Source of the DNA: Pseudomonas siliginis
GTDB taxonomy: Bacteria; Pseudomonadota; Gammaproteobacteria; Pseudomonadales; Pseudomonadaceae
Assembly: GCF_019145195.1 (NCBI RefSeq)
Contig: NZ_JAHSTW010000011.1
Coordinates: 1 to 64,000, forward strand
DNA: 64,000 nucleotides
Direction of reading: 5' to 3'
Made by a program: the position numbers and the translations under genes. The notes beneath the pieces were generated by a model. That model was not told the origin of the DNA and ran no database searches. It was given only the letters and a program-made list of their open reading frames with translations. Within the stretch, counting starts at the first letter, position 1. Each line of letters begins with the position of its first letter. Below are positions 45,111 through 53,046 of this stretch, in pieces.

Positions 45111-46883
45111 ATGAATCTGCAACTCGATGCACTGCGCCAGGCCTATCGCAATGGCGACACCACACCGCGCCAACTGCTGCTGCAATTGCGCGAAAAAGCC
45201 GCTGCGCTGAATCCCGACTATCACCTGTTCATCCACCTGCTCAGCGTCGATGAACTGGAGCCGTATCTGGCCGCCCTCGACGGTCGTGACCTCGACAGCC
45301 TGCCGCTGTATGGCGTGCCATTCGCGATCAAGGACAACATCGATCTGGCCGGCATTCCCACCACAGCCGCGTGCCCGGCGTTTGCCTATGTGCCGCAGCA
45401 GTCGGCGACCATCGTCGAGCAACTGTTGGCGCTGGGGGCGATCCCGCTGGGCAAGACCAATCTCGATCAGTTCGCCACCGGCCTCAATGGCAGCCGCTCG
45501 CCTTATGGTGCGTGCCCGAACAGCGTATTGCCCGAATATCCGTCCGGCGGCTCCAGCGCCGGCTCGTCACTGGCGGTGGCGCTGGGCCTGGCCAGTTTTG
45601 CCTTGGGCACTGACACCGCCGGTTCCGGGCGAGTGCCGGCGGCGCTGAATAATCTGGTGGGTTTGAAGGCGAGCAAAGGCCTGATTTCCACCGCTGGCGT
45701 GCTGCCGGCGTGCCGCACGCTGGACTGCGTAACCACCTTCACCGCGACCGCCCGTGAGGCCAGTCAGTTGCTGGCGTTGACGGCCAAACACGATCCTCGC
45801 GATGAATACAGCCGAGGCAACCCGGCATGGAACGACGGCTCGGCGTTCGGCGCGCCACGGCCGTTTCGCTTCGGCGTGCCACGGGCGCAGGACCTTGAAT
45901 TTTTCGGCTGCAACGAGGGGCCACAGTTGTTCGCAGCGGCCATCGAACGGCTCAAGGCCTTGGGTGGCGAAGCCGTCGAGCTGGACTTGTCACCGTTTCT
46001 GGAAGCGGCGCGGTTGCTTTACGACGGGCCGTGGGTGGCCGAACGTTACAGCGTCGCCGGTGAGCTGCTGGAGCAGAATCCCGAAGCAGTGCTGCCAGTG
46101 ATCCGTGCGGTGCTGGCCAAGGCTCCGGCAGTGACTGGCGTGCAGACCTTCCGCGCGCAATATCGATTGCAGGCGCTGAAGGCCCTCTGCGACGAGGCCC
46201 TGGAAAATCTCGACTGCGTACTGACGCCGACCATCGGCCGTCCAGTGACGTTGGCCGAGCTTGAGGCCGAGCCGGTGCTGCGCAATTCTGAACTGGGCTA
46301 TTACACCAACTTCATGAACCTGCTCGACTACGCCGCCGTCGCCGTGCCGACCGCGTTCATGAGCAACGGTTTGCCGTGGGGCGTGACGTTGTTCGGGCGG
46401 GTATTTACCGATCAGTATCTGTTGAGCGTGGCCGATGCCTTGCAGCGCCAGCAGGACAGTGCCCTGCCAGCTCCGGCGAACCCTGCGCGCAATGACCGCG
46501 CTCGATTGGTGGTATGCGGCGCGCACCTGCAAGGGCTGGCGTTGAACTGGCAACTGACCCAGCGTGGCGGGCGCTTGCTGGAAACCACGTTCAGTTCGCC
46601 GGACTATCGACTGCACGCCCTCGCCGGCGGCCCGCCATTGCGGCCGGGGATGGTGCGGGTCAAGGACGGCGGCGTGGCGATTGCCGTGGAGGTCTGGGAG
46701 TTGCCGAGCAGCGAGCTGGGCTCGTTTCTCACCGGGATTCCGGCGCCGCTCGGGTTGGGCAAGGTGCAACTGGCGGATGGGCGCTGGGAGAGCGGGTTTA
46801 TCTGCGAGCCTTATGGCCTGGAGGGTGCGGTGGATATCAGTCATTTCGGGGGATGGCGGGCATACCTCAAAACCCTGGCCTGA
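45111..46883 (+). CDS. atzF: allophanate hydrolase
   Basis: A 590-residue amidase-signature enzyme that splits allophanate to ammonia and carbon dioxide, the last step of guanidine (or urea) breakdown. The catalytic set is readable: lysine in PFAIKDN (near residue 71), GGSSAGSS (near 146-153) and the serine nucleophile in DTAGSGRVP (near 170). A C-terminal domain of about 130 residues (after RLVVCGAHLQGLALNWQL) matches the extra domain of AtzF-type hydrolases. It follows the carboxylase with a GGATCAACC spacer and ends the operon. Confidence 0.94.
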   Translation: MNLQLDALRQAYRNGDTTPRQLLLQLREKAAALNPDYHLFIHLLSVDELEPYLAALDGRDLDSLPLYGVPFAIKDNIDLAGIPTTAACPAFAYVPQQSATIVEQLLALGAIPLGKTNLDQFATGLNGSRSPYGACPNSVLPEYPSGGSSAGSSLAVALGLASFALGTDTAGSGRVPAALNNLVGLKASKGLISTAGVLPACRTLDCVTTFTATAREASQLLALTAKHDPRDEYSRGNPAWNDGSAFGAPRPFRFGVPRAQDLEFFGCNEGPQLFAAAIERLKALGGEAVELDLSPFLEAARLLYDGPWVAERYSVAGELLEQNPEAVLPVIRAVLAKAPAVTGVQTFRAQYRLQALKALCDEALENLDCVLTPTIGRPVTLAELEAEPVLRNSELGYYTNFMNLLDYAAVAVPTAFMSNGLPWGVTLFGRVFTDQYLLSVADALQRQQDSALPAPANPARNDRARLVVCGAHLQGLALNWQLTQRGGRLLETTFSSPDYRLHALAGGPPLRPGMVRVKDGGVAIAVEVWELPSSELGSFLTGIPAPLGLGKVQLADGRWESGFICEPYGLEGAVDISHFGGWRAYLKTLA

Positions 46884-46892
46884 ATCTGTCGA

Positions 46893-46985
46893 CCTGTGGG
46901 AGCGAGCCTGCTCGCGAATGCGGTATGTCATTCAACATGGATGTGGCTGACCCAACGCTTTCGCGAGCAGGCTCGCTCCCACAGG
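46893..46985. repeat. REP doublet (REPIN) after allophanate hydrolase
   Basis: Inverted REP pair of the GCGAGCAGGCTCGC type in the gap between atzF and the diguanylate cyclase gene. Its 41-base spacer closely resembles that of the copy upstream of the carboxylase (shared words GTGTCATTCA-like and ATGTGGCTGA), so these two are recent relatives. Confidence 0.9.
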
Positions 46986-47100
46986 TTCTGGCGCACCACC
47001 CCCGAATAAAGGAACGACCATTCACGCCGCACAGGGAGCAGTTATTTGCGCGCAGTGCCACTAGAATGCATCCCATCGGGCCACTGCCAACGGATCTGCC

Positions 47101-48588
47101 ATGCCGCTTCGTTCTCCCTTGTACTCGCAACGTTCACTGGTGCTCACCCTCGTCGCCCTGCTCGGCGCCGGGTTTCTCGCCACCTCGCTGTTGAGCTATT
47201 TCGCGTCCCGCGAGTCGATCCGCGACAACATCGTCAACACTGAACTGCCACTGACCTCCGACACGGTCTATTCGGAAATCCAGAAAGACCTGGTCCGGCC
47301 GATCCTGATTTCCTCGATGATGTCCCGCGATACGTTCATGCGCGACTGGGTGGTCAATGGCGAACAGAATCCCGAGCAGATGACCCGCTATCTCGACGAG
47401 GTCATGACCCATTACGGCGCCTACACGGCGTTCTTCGTTTCCAATGCCACGCTCACCTACTACCACGCCAAAGGCGTGCTCAAACAGGTCAAAGTCGATG
47501 AGCCGCGCGACACCTGGTACTTCCGCGTGCGCGACATGCAGGACCCGTACGAGATCAACGTCGACCCGGATCTGGCCAACAAGGACAACCTGACGTTCTT
47601 CATCAACTACAAGGTCTACGACTACCACAACCGCTTCATCGGTGCGGCGGGCGTGGGCCTGACCGTGGACGCGGTGATCAAGCTGATCGACAAGTATCAA
47701 CAGCGCTATCAACGCAGCGTGTACTTCGTCGACACCTTCGGCCGCCTCGTATTGACCGGTGCCGAGGGTGGCCCGGAAGGCGCGCACATCGGCCAGAGTC
47801 TTGGCGAACTGGAGAGCATGAAAAGTCTGGTCAGCCAGTTGCCCAAGCCGCACAGCGGCAGCTACGAATATTCCACTCAGGGCCAGGGGCATTTTCTCAA
47901 CGTGCGGTTTATCCCCGAGTTGAACTGGTACCTGTTCGTCGATAAACGCGAAGACGGCGCGCTGAGCGAGATCCGCCAGTCGCTGTATCTCAATCTGCTG
48001 ATCTGCCTGTTGGTGACGTTGATCGTACTGGCGCTGCTCAATCGGGTGATCAAGCGCTTCCAGGCGAAGATCCAGGCGCACGCCACCCTCGACAGTCTCA
48101 CCGAACTGCCGAATCGACGCGGCTTCGACATCCTCGCCGCGCAAGCGCTGCACGAGGCCCAACGGGAAACCAAGCCGCTGACCGCGTTGCTGCTCGACCT
48201 CGACCACTTCAAAGCCTTGAACGACACCTACGGCCACATGGCTGGCGATCAGGTGTTGATCGGTTTCGCCCGCGACCTGCAAAGTTGCCTGCGCCACGCC
48301 GATATCGTCTGCCGCTGGGGCGGTGAAGAATTCATCGTTCTGTTGAAAGACACCGACGGTGAGACCGGGCAGAAAATTGCCGAGAAGATCCGTCAACACG
48401 TCGAACAACACGAATATGCCTACGATGGCCACAGCCTGCATCTGACCGTGAGCATCGGCGCCACCACCGTGCAACGCGATGACACCTTGCACACTCTGCT
48501 GTCGCGGGCCGATCATGCGATGTACCGCGCCAAGCAAACCGGGCGCAACCGCACCTGCATGGAAATGCCGCACTCGACCTATGCCTGA
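47101..48588 (+). CDS. membrane diguanylate cyclase with periplasmic sensor
   Basis: A 495-residue protein that should make cyclic di-GMP. Two membrane helices (about 13-35 and 293-315) flank a periplasmic double-Cache-like sensor of about 255 residues (ISSMMSRDTFMRDWVVNGE, FFINYKVYDYHNRFIGAAGVGL). The cytoplasmic GGDEF domain has DSLTELPNRRGFD, the active-site RWGGEEF (near residue 405) and no obvious upstream RxxD inhibitory site. The stop overlaps the start of the small CWC gene. The domain order resembles P. aeruginosa SiaD-like or other Cache cyclases; the signal is unknown. Confidence 0.92.
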   Translation: MPLRSPLYSQRSLVLTLVALLGAGFLATSLLSYFASRESIRDNIVNTELPLTSDTVYSEIQKDLVRPILISSMMSRDTFMRDWVVNGEQNPEQMTRYLDEVMTHYGAYTAFFVSNATLTYYHAKGVLKQVKVDEPRDTWYFRVRDMQDPYEINVDPDLANKDNLTFFINYKVYDYHNRFIGAAGVGLTVDAVIKLIDKYQQRYQRSVYFVDTFGRLVLTGAEGGPEGAHIGQSLGELESMKSLVSQLPKPHSGSYEYSTQGQGHFLNVRFIPELNWYLFVDKREDGALSEIRQSLYLNLLICLLVTLIVLALLNRVIKRFQAKIQAHATLDSLTELPNRRGFDILAAQALHEAQRETKPLTALLLDLDHFKALNDTYGHMAGDQVLIGFARDLQSCLRHADIVCRWGGEEFIVLLKDTDGETGQKIAEKIRQHVEQHEYAYDGHSLHLTVSIGATTVQRDDTLHTLLSRADHAMYRAKQTGRNRTCMEMPHSTYA

Positions 48589-48811
48589 TAACGACGTCAA
48601 ACCCGACCACTGCCCGGCCTGCGGTGCGCGCAACGATTGCAGCCTCGCCGACCCGCGCACCGCCGACCGCGAATGCTGGTGCTATGGCGTAACCATCGAC
48701 CCGGCGGTGCTCGAAGCGCTGCCGGCCGCGCTGCGCAATCAAGCCTGCCTGTGCCCGCGCTGCGCCCAGGTCGAAGCGCAGTTGCAAGCAGGCCGGCTGC
48801 CGATCCCGTAA
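48581..48811 (+). CDS. cysteine-rich CWC-family small protein
   Basis: A 76-residue protein with eight cysteines in two CxxC-like groups: HCPACGARNDCSL, then ECWCYGV and ACLCPRC. This is the CWC (cysteine-rich, tryptophan-containing) family, probably a zinc-binding protein of unknown role. Its ATG lies inside the end of the cyclase gene (8-base overlap), so translation is coupled, and the pseudouridine synthase follows after 33 bases. Confidence 0.8.
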   Translation: MPDNDVKPDHCPACGARNDCSLADPRTADRECWCYGVTIDPAVLEALPAALRNQACLCPRCAQVEAQLQAGRLPIP

Positions 48812-48844
48812 GATGCGCGGCCCTTTGTCCGTTGAATCCTGACC

Positions 48845-49537
48845 ATGCGCGTCGACCGCTTCCTCAGCAATCTGCCCCGCTACAACCGTCAGCAGGTGCG
48901 CCTGTTGCTGGTGGAAAAGCGCGTGCGGATTGACGGAAAAGTCGTCAGCGACCCGCACAGTGAGGTGCTGGAATTCAGCCGGGTCGAAGTTGACGATGAG
49001 GTGCTGCAAAGCGGTAAGCCGGCGCGCTATTTCATGCTGCACAAACCGCCGGGTTGCGTCAGCGCCACCCGCGATCCGCAGCATGCGACCGTGCTCGACC
49101 TGCTCGTTGAACCGCACAAGGACGATTTGCACATCGCCGGGCGTCTGGATTTCAACACCACCGGGCTGATGCTGATCACCAATGACGGCACCTGGTCGCG
49201 ACGCCTGACGCAGCCGCAAACCAAACTGCCGAAGGTCTATTACGTCGAAACCGAGCAGGACATCGACCCGAGCTACGCGCTGAAATTTGCCGAGGGCATC
49301 TACTTCGCTTTCGAAGATCTGACTACGCAACCGGCGCAGCTTGAGCTGCTCGGCCCACGCTCGGCACGGCTGAGCATCGTTGAAGGCCGCTACCATCAGG
49401 TCAAGCGCATGTTTGGGTTCTTCAACAACAAAGTCCTGCGCCTGCACCGCGAATCCATCGGCGAACTGACCCTTGATCACGCGCTAAAACCGGGCGAATA
49501 CCGCGCTTTGCGCACCGAAGAGATTCATTTGTTCTAA
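48845..49537 (+). CDS. rsuA: 16S rRNA pseudouridine synthase RsuA family
   Basis: A 230-residue pseudouridine synthase. The N-terminal S4 RNA-binding domain (MRVDRFLSNLPRYNRQQVRLLL) is followed by the catalytic domain with GRLDFNTTGLMLITNDG, where the aspartate of RLD attacks the uridine, and VEGRYHQVKRMFGF near the end. The length and motifs fit RsuA, which modifies U516 of 16S rRNA; RluE/RluF types are alternatives. It follows the CWC gene and may be cotranscribed with it. Confidence 0.88.
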   Translation: MRVDRFLSNLPRYNRQQVRLLLVEKRVRIDGKVVSDPHSEVLEFSRVEVDDEVLQSGKPARYFMLHKPPGCVSATRDPQHATVLDLLVEPHKDDLHIAGRLDFNTTGLMLITNDGTWSRRLTQPQTKLPKVYYVETEQDIDPSYALKFAEGIYFAFEDLTTQPAQLELLGPRSARLSIVEGRYHQVKRMFGFFNNKVLRLHRESIGELTLDHALKPGEYRALRTEEIHLF

Positions 49538-49853
49538 GCCGGCGACCGCTCAGCCGAAGTTGTCGAACAATTCGCCGAAGGCACTTGCGTGATCCTGAGT
49601 CTCCTGCTTGAATCAGGACGTCGGCCGAAATGTGACCGATGAGTCACCACATACTTCCAAGAAACTTTTTGTCGGTCGTCTGCCCTCAAGGGCTGCGCCT
49701 CAGCCGGCAATCTGCCCGCCAATAACAACACCCGTCGACCTGCCGTACCGGATCGACATGGGCCAGCAAATTTCAGGCGTATGCCTACCTGTCACAAAGC
49801 TCGTGCAATCTCGATTGCGCGCATACCCGCTTGCTTGCCAGGAGTCTTATGAC
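49538..49853. other. intergenic region upstream of phaG
   Basis: This 316-base gap carries the phaG promoter region. No frame with a ribosome site and plausible content is visible apart from the phaG start itself, and an in-frame extension upstream of phaG lacks family sequence. I see no repeat or RNA element. Confidence 0.45.
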
Positions 49854-50738
49854 ATGAGGCCAGAAATCGCTGTGCTGGATATACAGGGTCAGTATCGGGT
49901 TTACACGGAGTTCTATCGCGCAGACGCCGCAGAAAAGACCATCATTCTGGTCAACGGCTCGATGGCCACGACTGCGTCGTTTGCACAGACCGTGAAAAAC
50001 CTGCACCCGCAATTCAACGTGGTCTGCTACGACCAGCCCTACGCGGGTCGGTCAAAAGCCCACAACCGGCATGAGAAACATCTGACGAAGGAAGTCGAAG
50101 GGCAGATTCTGCTGGAGCTGATCGACCACTTCGCCGCCGAACACGTGCTGTCGTTCTCCTGGGGCGGCGCCGCCACTCTGGTCGCCCTCGCCCAGCAGCC
50201 TCGGCGCATCGAAAAAGCCGTGATCAGCTCGTTCTCCCCGGTGATCAATGCGCACATGCTCGATTACCTTGAGCGCGGCGTCGATTACCTCGGCAGCCGC
50301 GACGGCGATCGGGTCGGCCATCTGGTCAACAACACCATCGGCAAACACCTGCCGTCGCTGTTCAAGCGTTTCAACTATCGCCACGTCAGCAGTCTCGCCG
50401 AGCATGAATACGGACAGATGCATTTTCATATCAACGACGTGCTGCACAGCGATCGCCAGTGCTATCTGAATGCGGCGAAAAAGATCAACGTGCCGGTGCT
50501 GTTCCTGAATGGCGAATGGGACGAATACACCGCCGCTGAAGACGCACGCCTGTTTGGCAATCACGTAGCGCACAGCAGCTTCACCACCCTGCAAGCCACC
50601 GGGCACTTCCTCGACATGGAGCACAAAGCCGCCTGCCGCGACAGCCAGAACGCTCTACTCGGCTTCCTGAAACCTGCGCCGCAAGCCAGCCGAACGCGCT
50701 ACTCGTTTGTGCAGGATCACCATGCCCTGGCCATTTGA
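49854..50738 (+). CDS. phaG: (R)-3-hydroxyacyl-ACP:CoA transferase/thioesterase PhaG
   Basis: PhaG links fatty-acid synthesis to medium-chain polyhydroxyalkanoate production by releasing or transferring 3-hydroxyacyl groups from ACP. The 294-residue alpha/beta hydrolase closely follows my memory of P. putida PhaG throughout, starting MRPEIAVLDIQGQYRVYTEF. The nucleophile elbow is SFSWGGA, and the catalytic histidine is probably in TGHFLDMEHK near the end. RhlA is a related enzyme, but the sequence resembles PhaG more. The gene stands alone, without other pha genes nearby. Confidence 0.93.
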   Translation: MRPEIAVLDIQGQYRVYTEFYRADAAEKTIILVNGSMATTASFAQTVKNLHPQFNVVCYDQPYAGRSKAHNRHEKHLTKEVEGQILLELIDHFAAEHVLSFSWGGAATLVALAQQPRRIEKAVISSFSPVINAHMLDYLERGVDYLGSRDGDRVGHLVNNTIGKHLPSLFKRFNYRHVSSLAEHEYGQMHFHINDVLHSDRQCYLNAAKKINVPVLFLNGEWDEYTAAEDARLFGNHVAHSSFTTLQATGHFLDMEHKAACRDSQNALLGFLKPAPQASRTRYSFVQDHHALAI

Positions 50739-50895
50739 AACAGCGTCATCGCGGGCAAGGCTGCAAGCTTGAAGTGCCTGTTGCACCGGCGCAGCCCTTG
50801 CTCGCGATCGACCGATTTCTGCGCGGCAAAGCCCTCGCAGAGAAAAGAAAACTTCAAATCCGTGGCCGAGTCTGGTACAAAGTCAGCCGCTCTGA

Positions 50896-50969
50896 GCGGG
50901 TATAGTTTAGTGGTAGAACGAAAGCTTCCCAAGCTTTAGATGAGGGTTCGATTCCCTCTACCCGCTCCA
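50896..50969 (+). tRNA. tRNA-Gly (anticodon CCC)
   Basis: A 74-base gene with acceptor stem GCGGGTA/TACCCGC, anticodon arm AAAGC-TTCCCAA-GCTTT giving CCC (reads GGG), T arm GAGGGTTCGATTCCCTC and an encoded CCA. Accessory genes follow directly, so it may have served as an integration site, although no integrase remains here. Confidence 0.95.
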
Positions 50970-51017
50970 CCGAATATTGATCTCGCGTTGTGTTGTCCGA
51001 CGAGGGATGCAGGAATA

Positions 51018-51049
51018 GAAAAAACCGGCCTTGATGGCCGGTTTTTTTG
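51018..51049. terminator. terminator after tRNA-Gly
   Basis: AAAAAACCGGCC-TTGA-TGGCCGGTTTTTTT is a near-perfect stem with flanking A and T runs. It ends the tRNA-Gly transcript and can also stop minus-strand transcription from the hipA remnant. Confidence 0.88.
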
Positions 51050-51116
51050 TGTCTGGAAGTTGAAGCGTGTTGGCGGTGAAGACTTCCAGAAGATCGCTGA
51101 GCCCTTCCTCCCCGGA

Positions 51117-51420
51117 TTACTTCTCGAAATCCAGATGCAGCCTCGCCAGTACATTGAAGATCGGCTCCCCGGCTTTGTGCGGGACATTCAATCGAGTGAA
51201 TACCTTCTTCCAGTCGGCGAGCGCAGCGAGAGTCTGCTCGATGTATTCCTCGGCCTTGAGGCATTTGTAATCCTTGCAGATCTCCATGATTCGCTTGCGT
51301 GTAGGCGTGCCGGGAGTGCGGCCACCGAAGTCAGCGGCCCGCGACTTTGATCAGCTCACCAACCTTGGCGCCCTCTTTCAAAACATTCAGCGCTTCTGTG
51401 TGTTTGAAAGGCTTGATCAT
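51117..51420 (-). pseudogene. HipA-like toxin remnant (internal deletion)
   Basis: Two short pieces in different frames look like the ends of a HipA-type kinase. The first (51331-51420), 29 codons, reads MIKPFKHTEALNVLKEGAKVGEL..., like the HipA N-terminal domain; its ATG overlaps the end of the old hipB tail (TGATG). The second (51117-51287) reads MEICKDYKCLKAEEY...LADWKKVFTRLNV, resembling the C-terminal helices. The kinase core of several hundred residues is absent, so the toxin must be inactive. The assignment rests on weak similarity at both ends plus the position after a HipB-like gene. Confidence 0.5.
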
Positions 51421-51473
51421 CAGCGCATCCCTCTCTTGCGCCTGGCATTCTTCAGCTCATCCAGCGAGCTCGG

Positions 51474-51716
51474 CTACTCTGGTTTGAACAGCTTGGTCAC
51501 AGCGTTGAGTTCATCAAGCGCAGTGGCTATCAGGATCAAAGCCTCCAACGTCACGAGCCCGGTCGCTTCGAATCGCTTGATGGTGGATTCGGAAACCCCC
51601 GCCTTTTCTGCGAGCGTCTTGCGGGAAAGGTTTTTGGAGAGCCGCAGGATTTTGGCGTTTTCTCCGACATTTCTAGCGATCTCAGCCGGCGAGTGAAGCA
51701 AATGCATGAATGACAT
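51474..51716 (-). CDS. HipB-like helix-turn-helix antitoxin, C-terminus cut by amber codon
   Basis: An 80-residue XRE-type DNA-binding protein: NAKILRLSKNLSRKTLAEKAGVSESTIKRFEATG is a clear helix-turn-helix, followed by TLEALILIATALDELNAVTKLFKPE. The frame ends at TAG, but the same frame continues beyond it with PSSLDELKNARRKRGMR and a stop that overlaps the ATG of the hipA remnant. That tail matches the usual end of such regulators, so a CAG-to-TAG change probably shortened it by about 18 residues. DNA binding may persist. The inner ATG is chosen because the helix bundle starts there. Confidence 0.7.
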   Translation of the reverse strand: MSFMHLLHSPAEIARNVGENAKILRLSKNLSRKTLAEKAGVSESTIKRFEATGLVTLEALILIATALDELNAVTKLFKPE

Positions 51717-51742
51717 GGCAAACCCTTCAAGGCTTAATTGGT

Positions 51743-51799
51743 CTTTATGGAGCCATTGTGGATCGTTATGCTGAATTACGGATCTTTTATGAACCATTG
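51743..51799. promoter_or_regulatory. candidate antitoxin operator repeats
   Basis: Two similar words, CTTTATGGAGCCATTG (51743-51758) and CTTTTATGAACCATTG (51784-51799), lie in the 209-base gap between the divergent hipB-like and higB genes, about 41 bases apart (near four helical turns). They could be binding sites for either antitoxin. The match is imperfect and the assignment tentative. Confidence 0.35.
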
Positions 51800-51925
51800 C
51801 AAGAAAATTCGTATGACCCATACATGCTTTGCAATTCAATGTTGAACGCCCGTTCACAAAGCACATTCAAGATTGCCCCTCCACTCAGTAACGACTAGTA
51901 TCTCCCGTATCGGGAGGAGGCATGG

Positions 51926-52228
51926 ATGCGGATAATTGCAAGAGCGACGCTAAGACAGTTTTGGGAAAGCACACCAGCTCATGCTGATGCCCAGACACCT
52001 CTCGTTGAATGGTACCGCCATATCGAAAAGGCGATTTATCGAACTCCGCAAGAGGTTAAAGCTGAGCTGCGAACGGCTAGTGTCCTCAAGGGAGCCAGGG
52101 TGGTATTCAATATCGGCGGGAATAAATATCGAGTGATTCTGGCGATCGACTACCGACGGCAACTTGGTTTTATCCGCTTCGTTGGGACCCATGCTCAATA
52201 CGACCAGATCAACGCGGAGACCGTTTAA
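51926..52228 (+). CDS. higB: HigB-family toxin (mRNA interferase type)
   Basis: A 100-residue RelE-superfamily protein with the HigB pattern: MRIIARATLRQFWESTPAHADAQ at the start, then ARVVFNIGGNKYRVILAIDYRRQLGFIRFVGTHAQYDQIN, the conserved beta-sheet core of HigB proteins that cleave ribosome-bound mRNA. A GGAGGAGG ribosome site precedes the ATG. It overlaps higA (TAATG), in the toxin-first order typical of higBA. Intact and probably active, with higA as antidote. Confidence 0.88.
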   Translation: MRIIARATLRQFWESTPAHADAQTPLVEWYRHIEKAIYRTPQEVKAELRTASVLKGARVVFNIGGNKYRVILAIDYRRQLGFIRFVGTHAQYDQINAETV

Positions 52229-52584
52229 TGAACATCAAACCCATTCGTAGCCCGGAAGACCTGACCGCAGCATTGCTGCGCATGGAACAGCTGTGGGGTG
52301 CAGAAATCGACTCGCCAGAGGGCGATGAGTTGGAAATTCTCGCTCTGCTGATAGAAAAGTATGAGGAGCAGAATTTTCCGATGCCACCCTCTGATCCCAT
52401 TGAAGCCATCAAATTTCGTATGGATCAGCAAGGCTTGACGCCGCGGGATCTCGAGCCCTTTATTGGCACCAGTGGCCGTGTTTCGGAAGTATTGAACCGC
52501 AAGCGCAAGCTGAGTCTGGCAATGATCAAACGTCTGCACGATGGCTTGCGTATTCCTTATGAATGCCTGCTCGCCAGTGTCTGA
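52228..52584 (+). CDS. higA: HigA-family antitoxin
   Basis: A 118-residue antitoxin. The N-terminal half carries an acidic helix region (WGAEIDSPEGDELEILALLIEKYEE) that binds the toxin, and the C-terminal half an XRE helix-turn-helix (DQQGLTPRDLEPFIGTSGRVSEVLNRKRKLSL) for autorepression. Its start overlaps the higB stop. A terminator follows 17 bases after the stop. Confidence 0.9.
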   Translation: MNIKPIRSPEDLTAALLRMEQLWGAEIDSPEGDELEILALLIEKYEEQNFPMPPSDPIEAIKFRMDQQGLTPRDLEPFIGTSGRVSEVLNRKRKLSLAMIKRLHDGLRIPYECLLASV

Positions 52585-52601
52585 AGAAAACTATCGCATG
52601 C

Positions 52602-52631
52602 AAAACCGGTCGCAACGACCGGTTTTTTTTT
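52602..52631 (+). terminator. terminator of higBA
   Basis: AAAACCGGTCG-CAA-CGACCGG followed by a run of nine or more T residues, just after the higA stop codon: a standard rho-independent terminator. Confidence 0.9.
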
Positions 52632-52650
52632 GCCCGGAAATCAGCGCCGG

Positions 52651-52779
52651 CTAACCGACCGGCACCACATGATCCAGCACCTGATTCACCGCCAGCTCGC
52701 CCAGCATGACGACCTGGGCGATGCCGAGCAGGGTTTTGCGCTGGCTGCCGTCGAGCATGGCGGCAAAGCTGCCGAACAT
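52651..52779 (-). CDS. small hypothetical ORF in decayed region
   Basis: A 42-residue frame (MFGSFAAMLDGSQRKTLLGI...) with helical, plausible amino-acid content and a minus-strand orientation. The upstream frame continues without resemblance to anything known, into the suspected IS21-type sequence. It might be a surviving gene end or a small protein; no ribosome site is strong. Low confidence. Confidence 0.3.
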   Translation of the reverse strand: MFGSFAAMLDGSQRKTLLGIAQVVMLGELAVNQVLDHVVPVG

Positions 52780-52893
52780 TGGCCCCTTCTTGATGAGCCA
52801 ACAGCACGAATTCTGAACGAAGCTGCACAGTGGACACCTCTTGCCAAGACACAGGCCATCTCCTTCGCGATGAGCAATGTGTCTATTAAAATG

Positions 52894-52933
52894 TGTCCAC
52901 CATGTCTCCGAACACCTGTCCACCATGTCTCCG
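52894..52933. repeat. tandem TGTCCACCATGTCTCCG repeats, IS21-type end remnant
   Basis: The 17-base word TGTCCACCATGTCTCCG occurs twice as exact direct repeats, 23 bases apart start to start, with related pieces (GTGTC, GGACAC) just upstream. Multiple short direct repeats of this form are a feature of IS21-family element ends, where the transposase binds. No transposase gene is present, so this looks like a leftover end. The surrounding stretch from 52632 to 53046 has no other gene I can support. Confidence 0.55.
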
Positions 52934-53046
52934 GTACATACACTCCCGAGGGAGTGGGGACCGATCGGGTTGTTCTTGCGAGTTACGCCGACCTGAACCA
53001 ATGCGTCGAACTCACGATAAAAAACGAGCTAGACGAATGAACATTT

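Noticed and set aside
41240..46985. Spaced palindromes that could suggest a CRISPR
   Set aside because: These are inverted REP pairs scattered in separate gaps, without uniform repeats and spacers or cas genes.
50854..51264. Open frame running antisense across tRNA-Gly
   Set aside because: It reads through a clear tRNA and a terminator; only the smaller HipA-like piece inside this region in another frame is plausible.
52630..53040. Plus-strand 136-codon frame across the IS-like region
   Set aside because: It crosses the tandem repeats, lacks a ribosome site and changes character along its length; probably chance.
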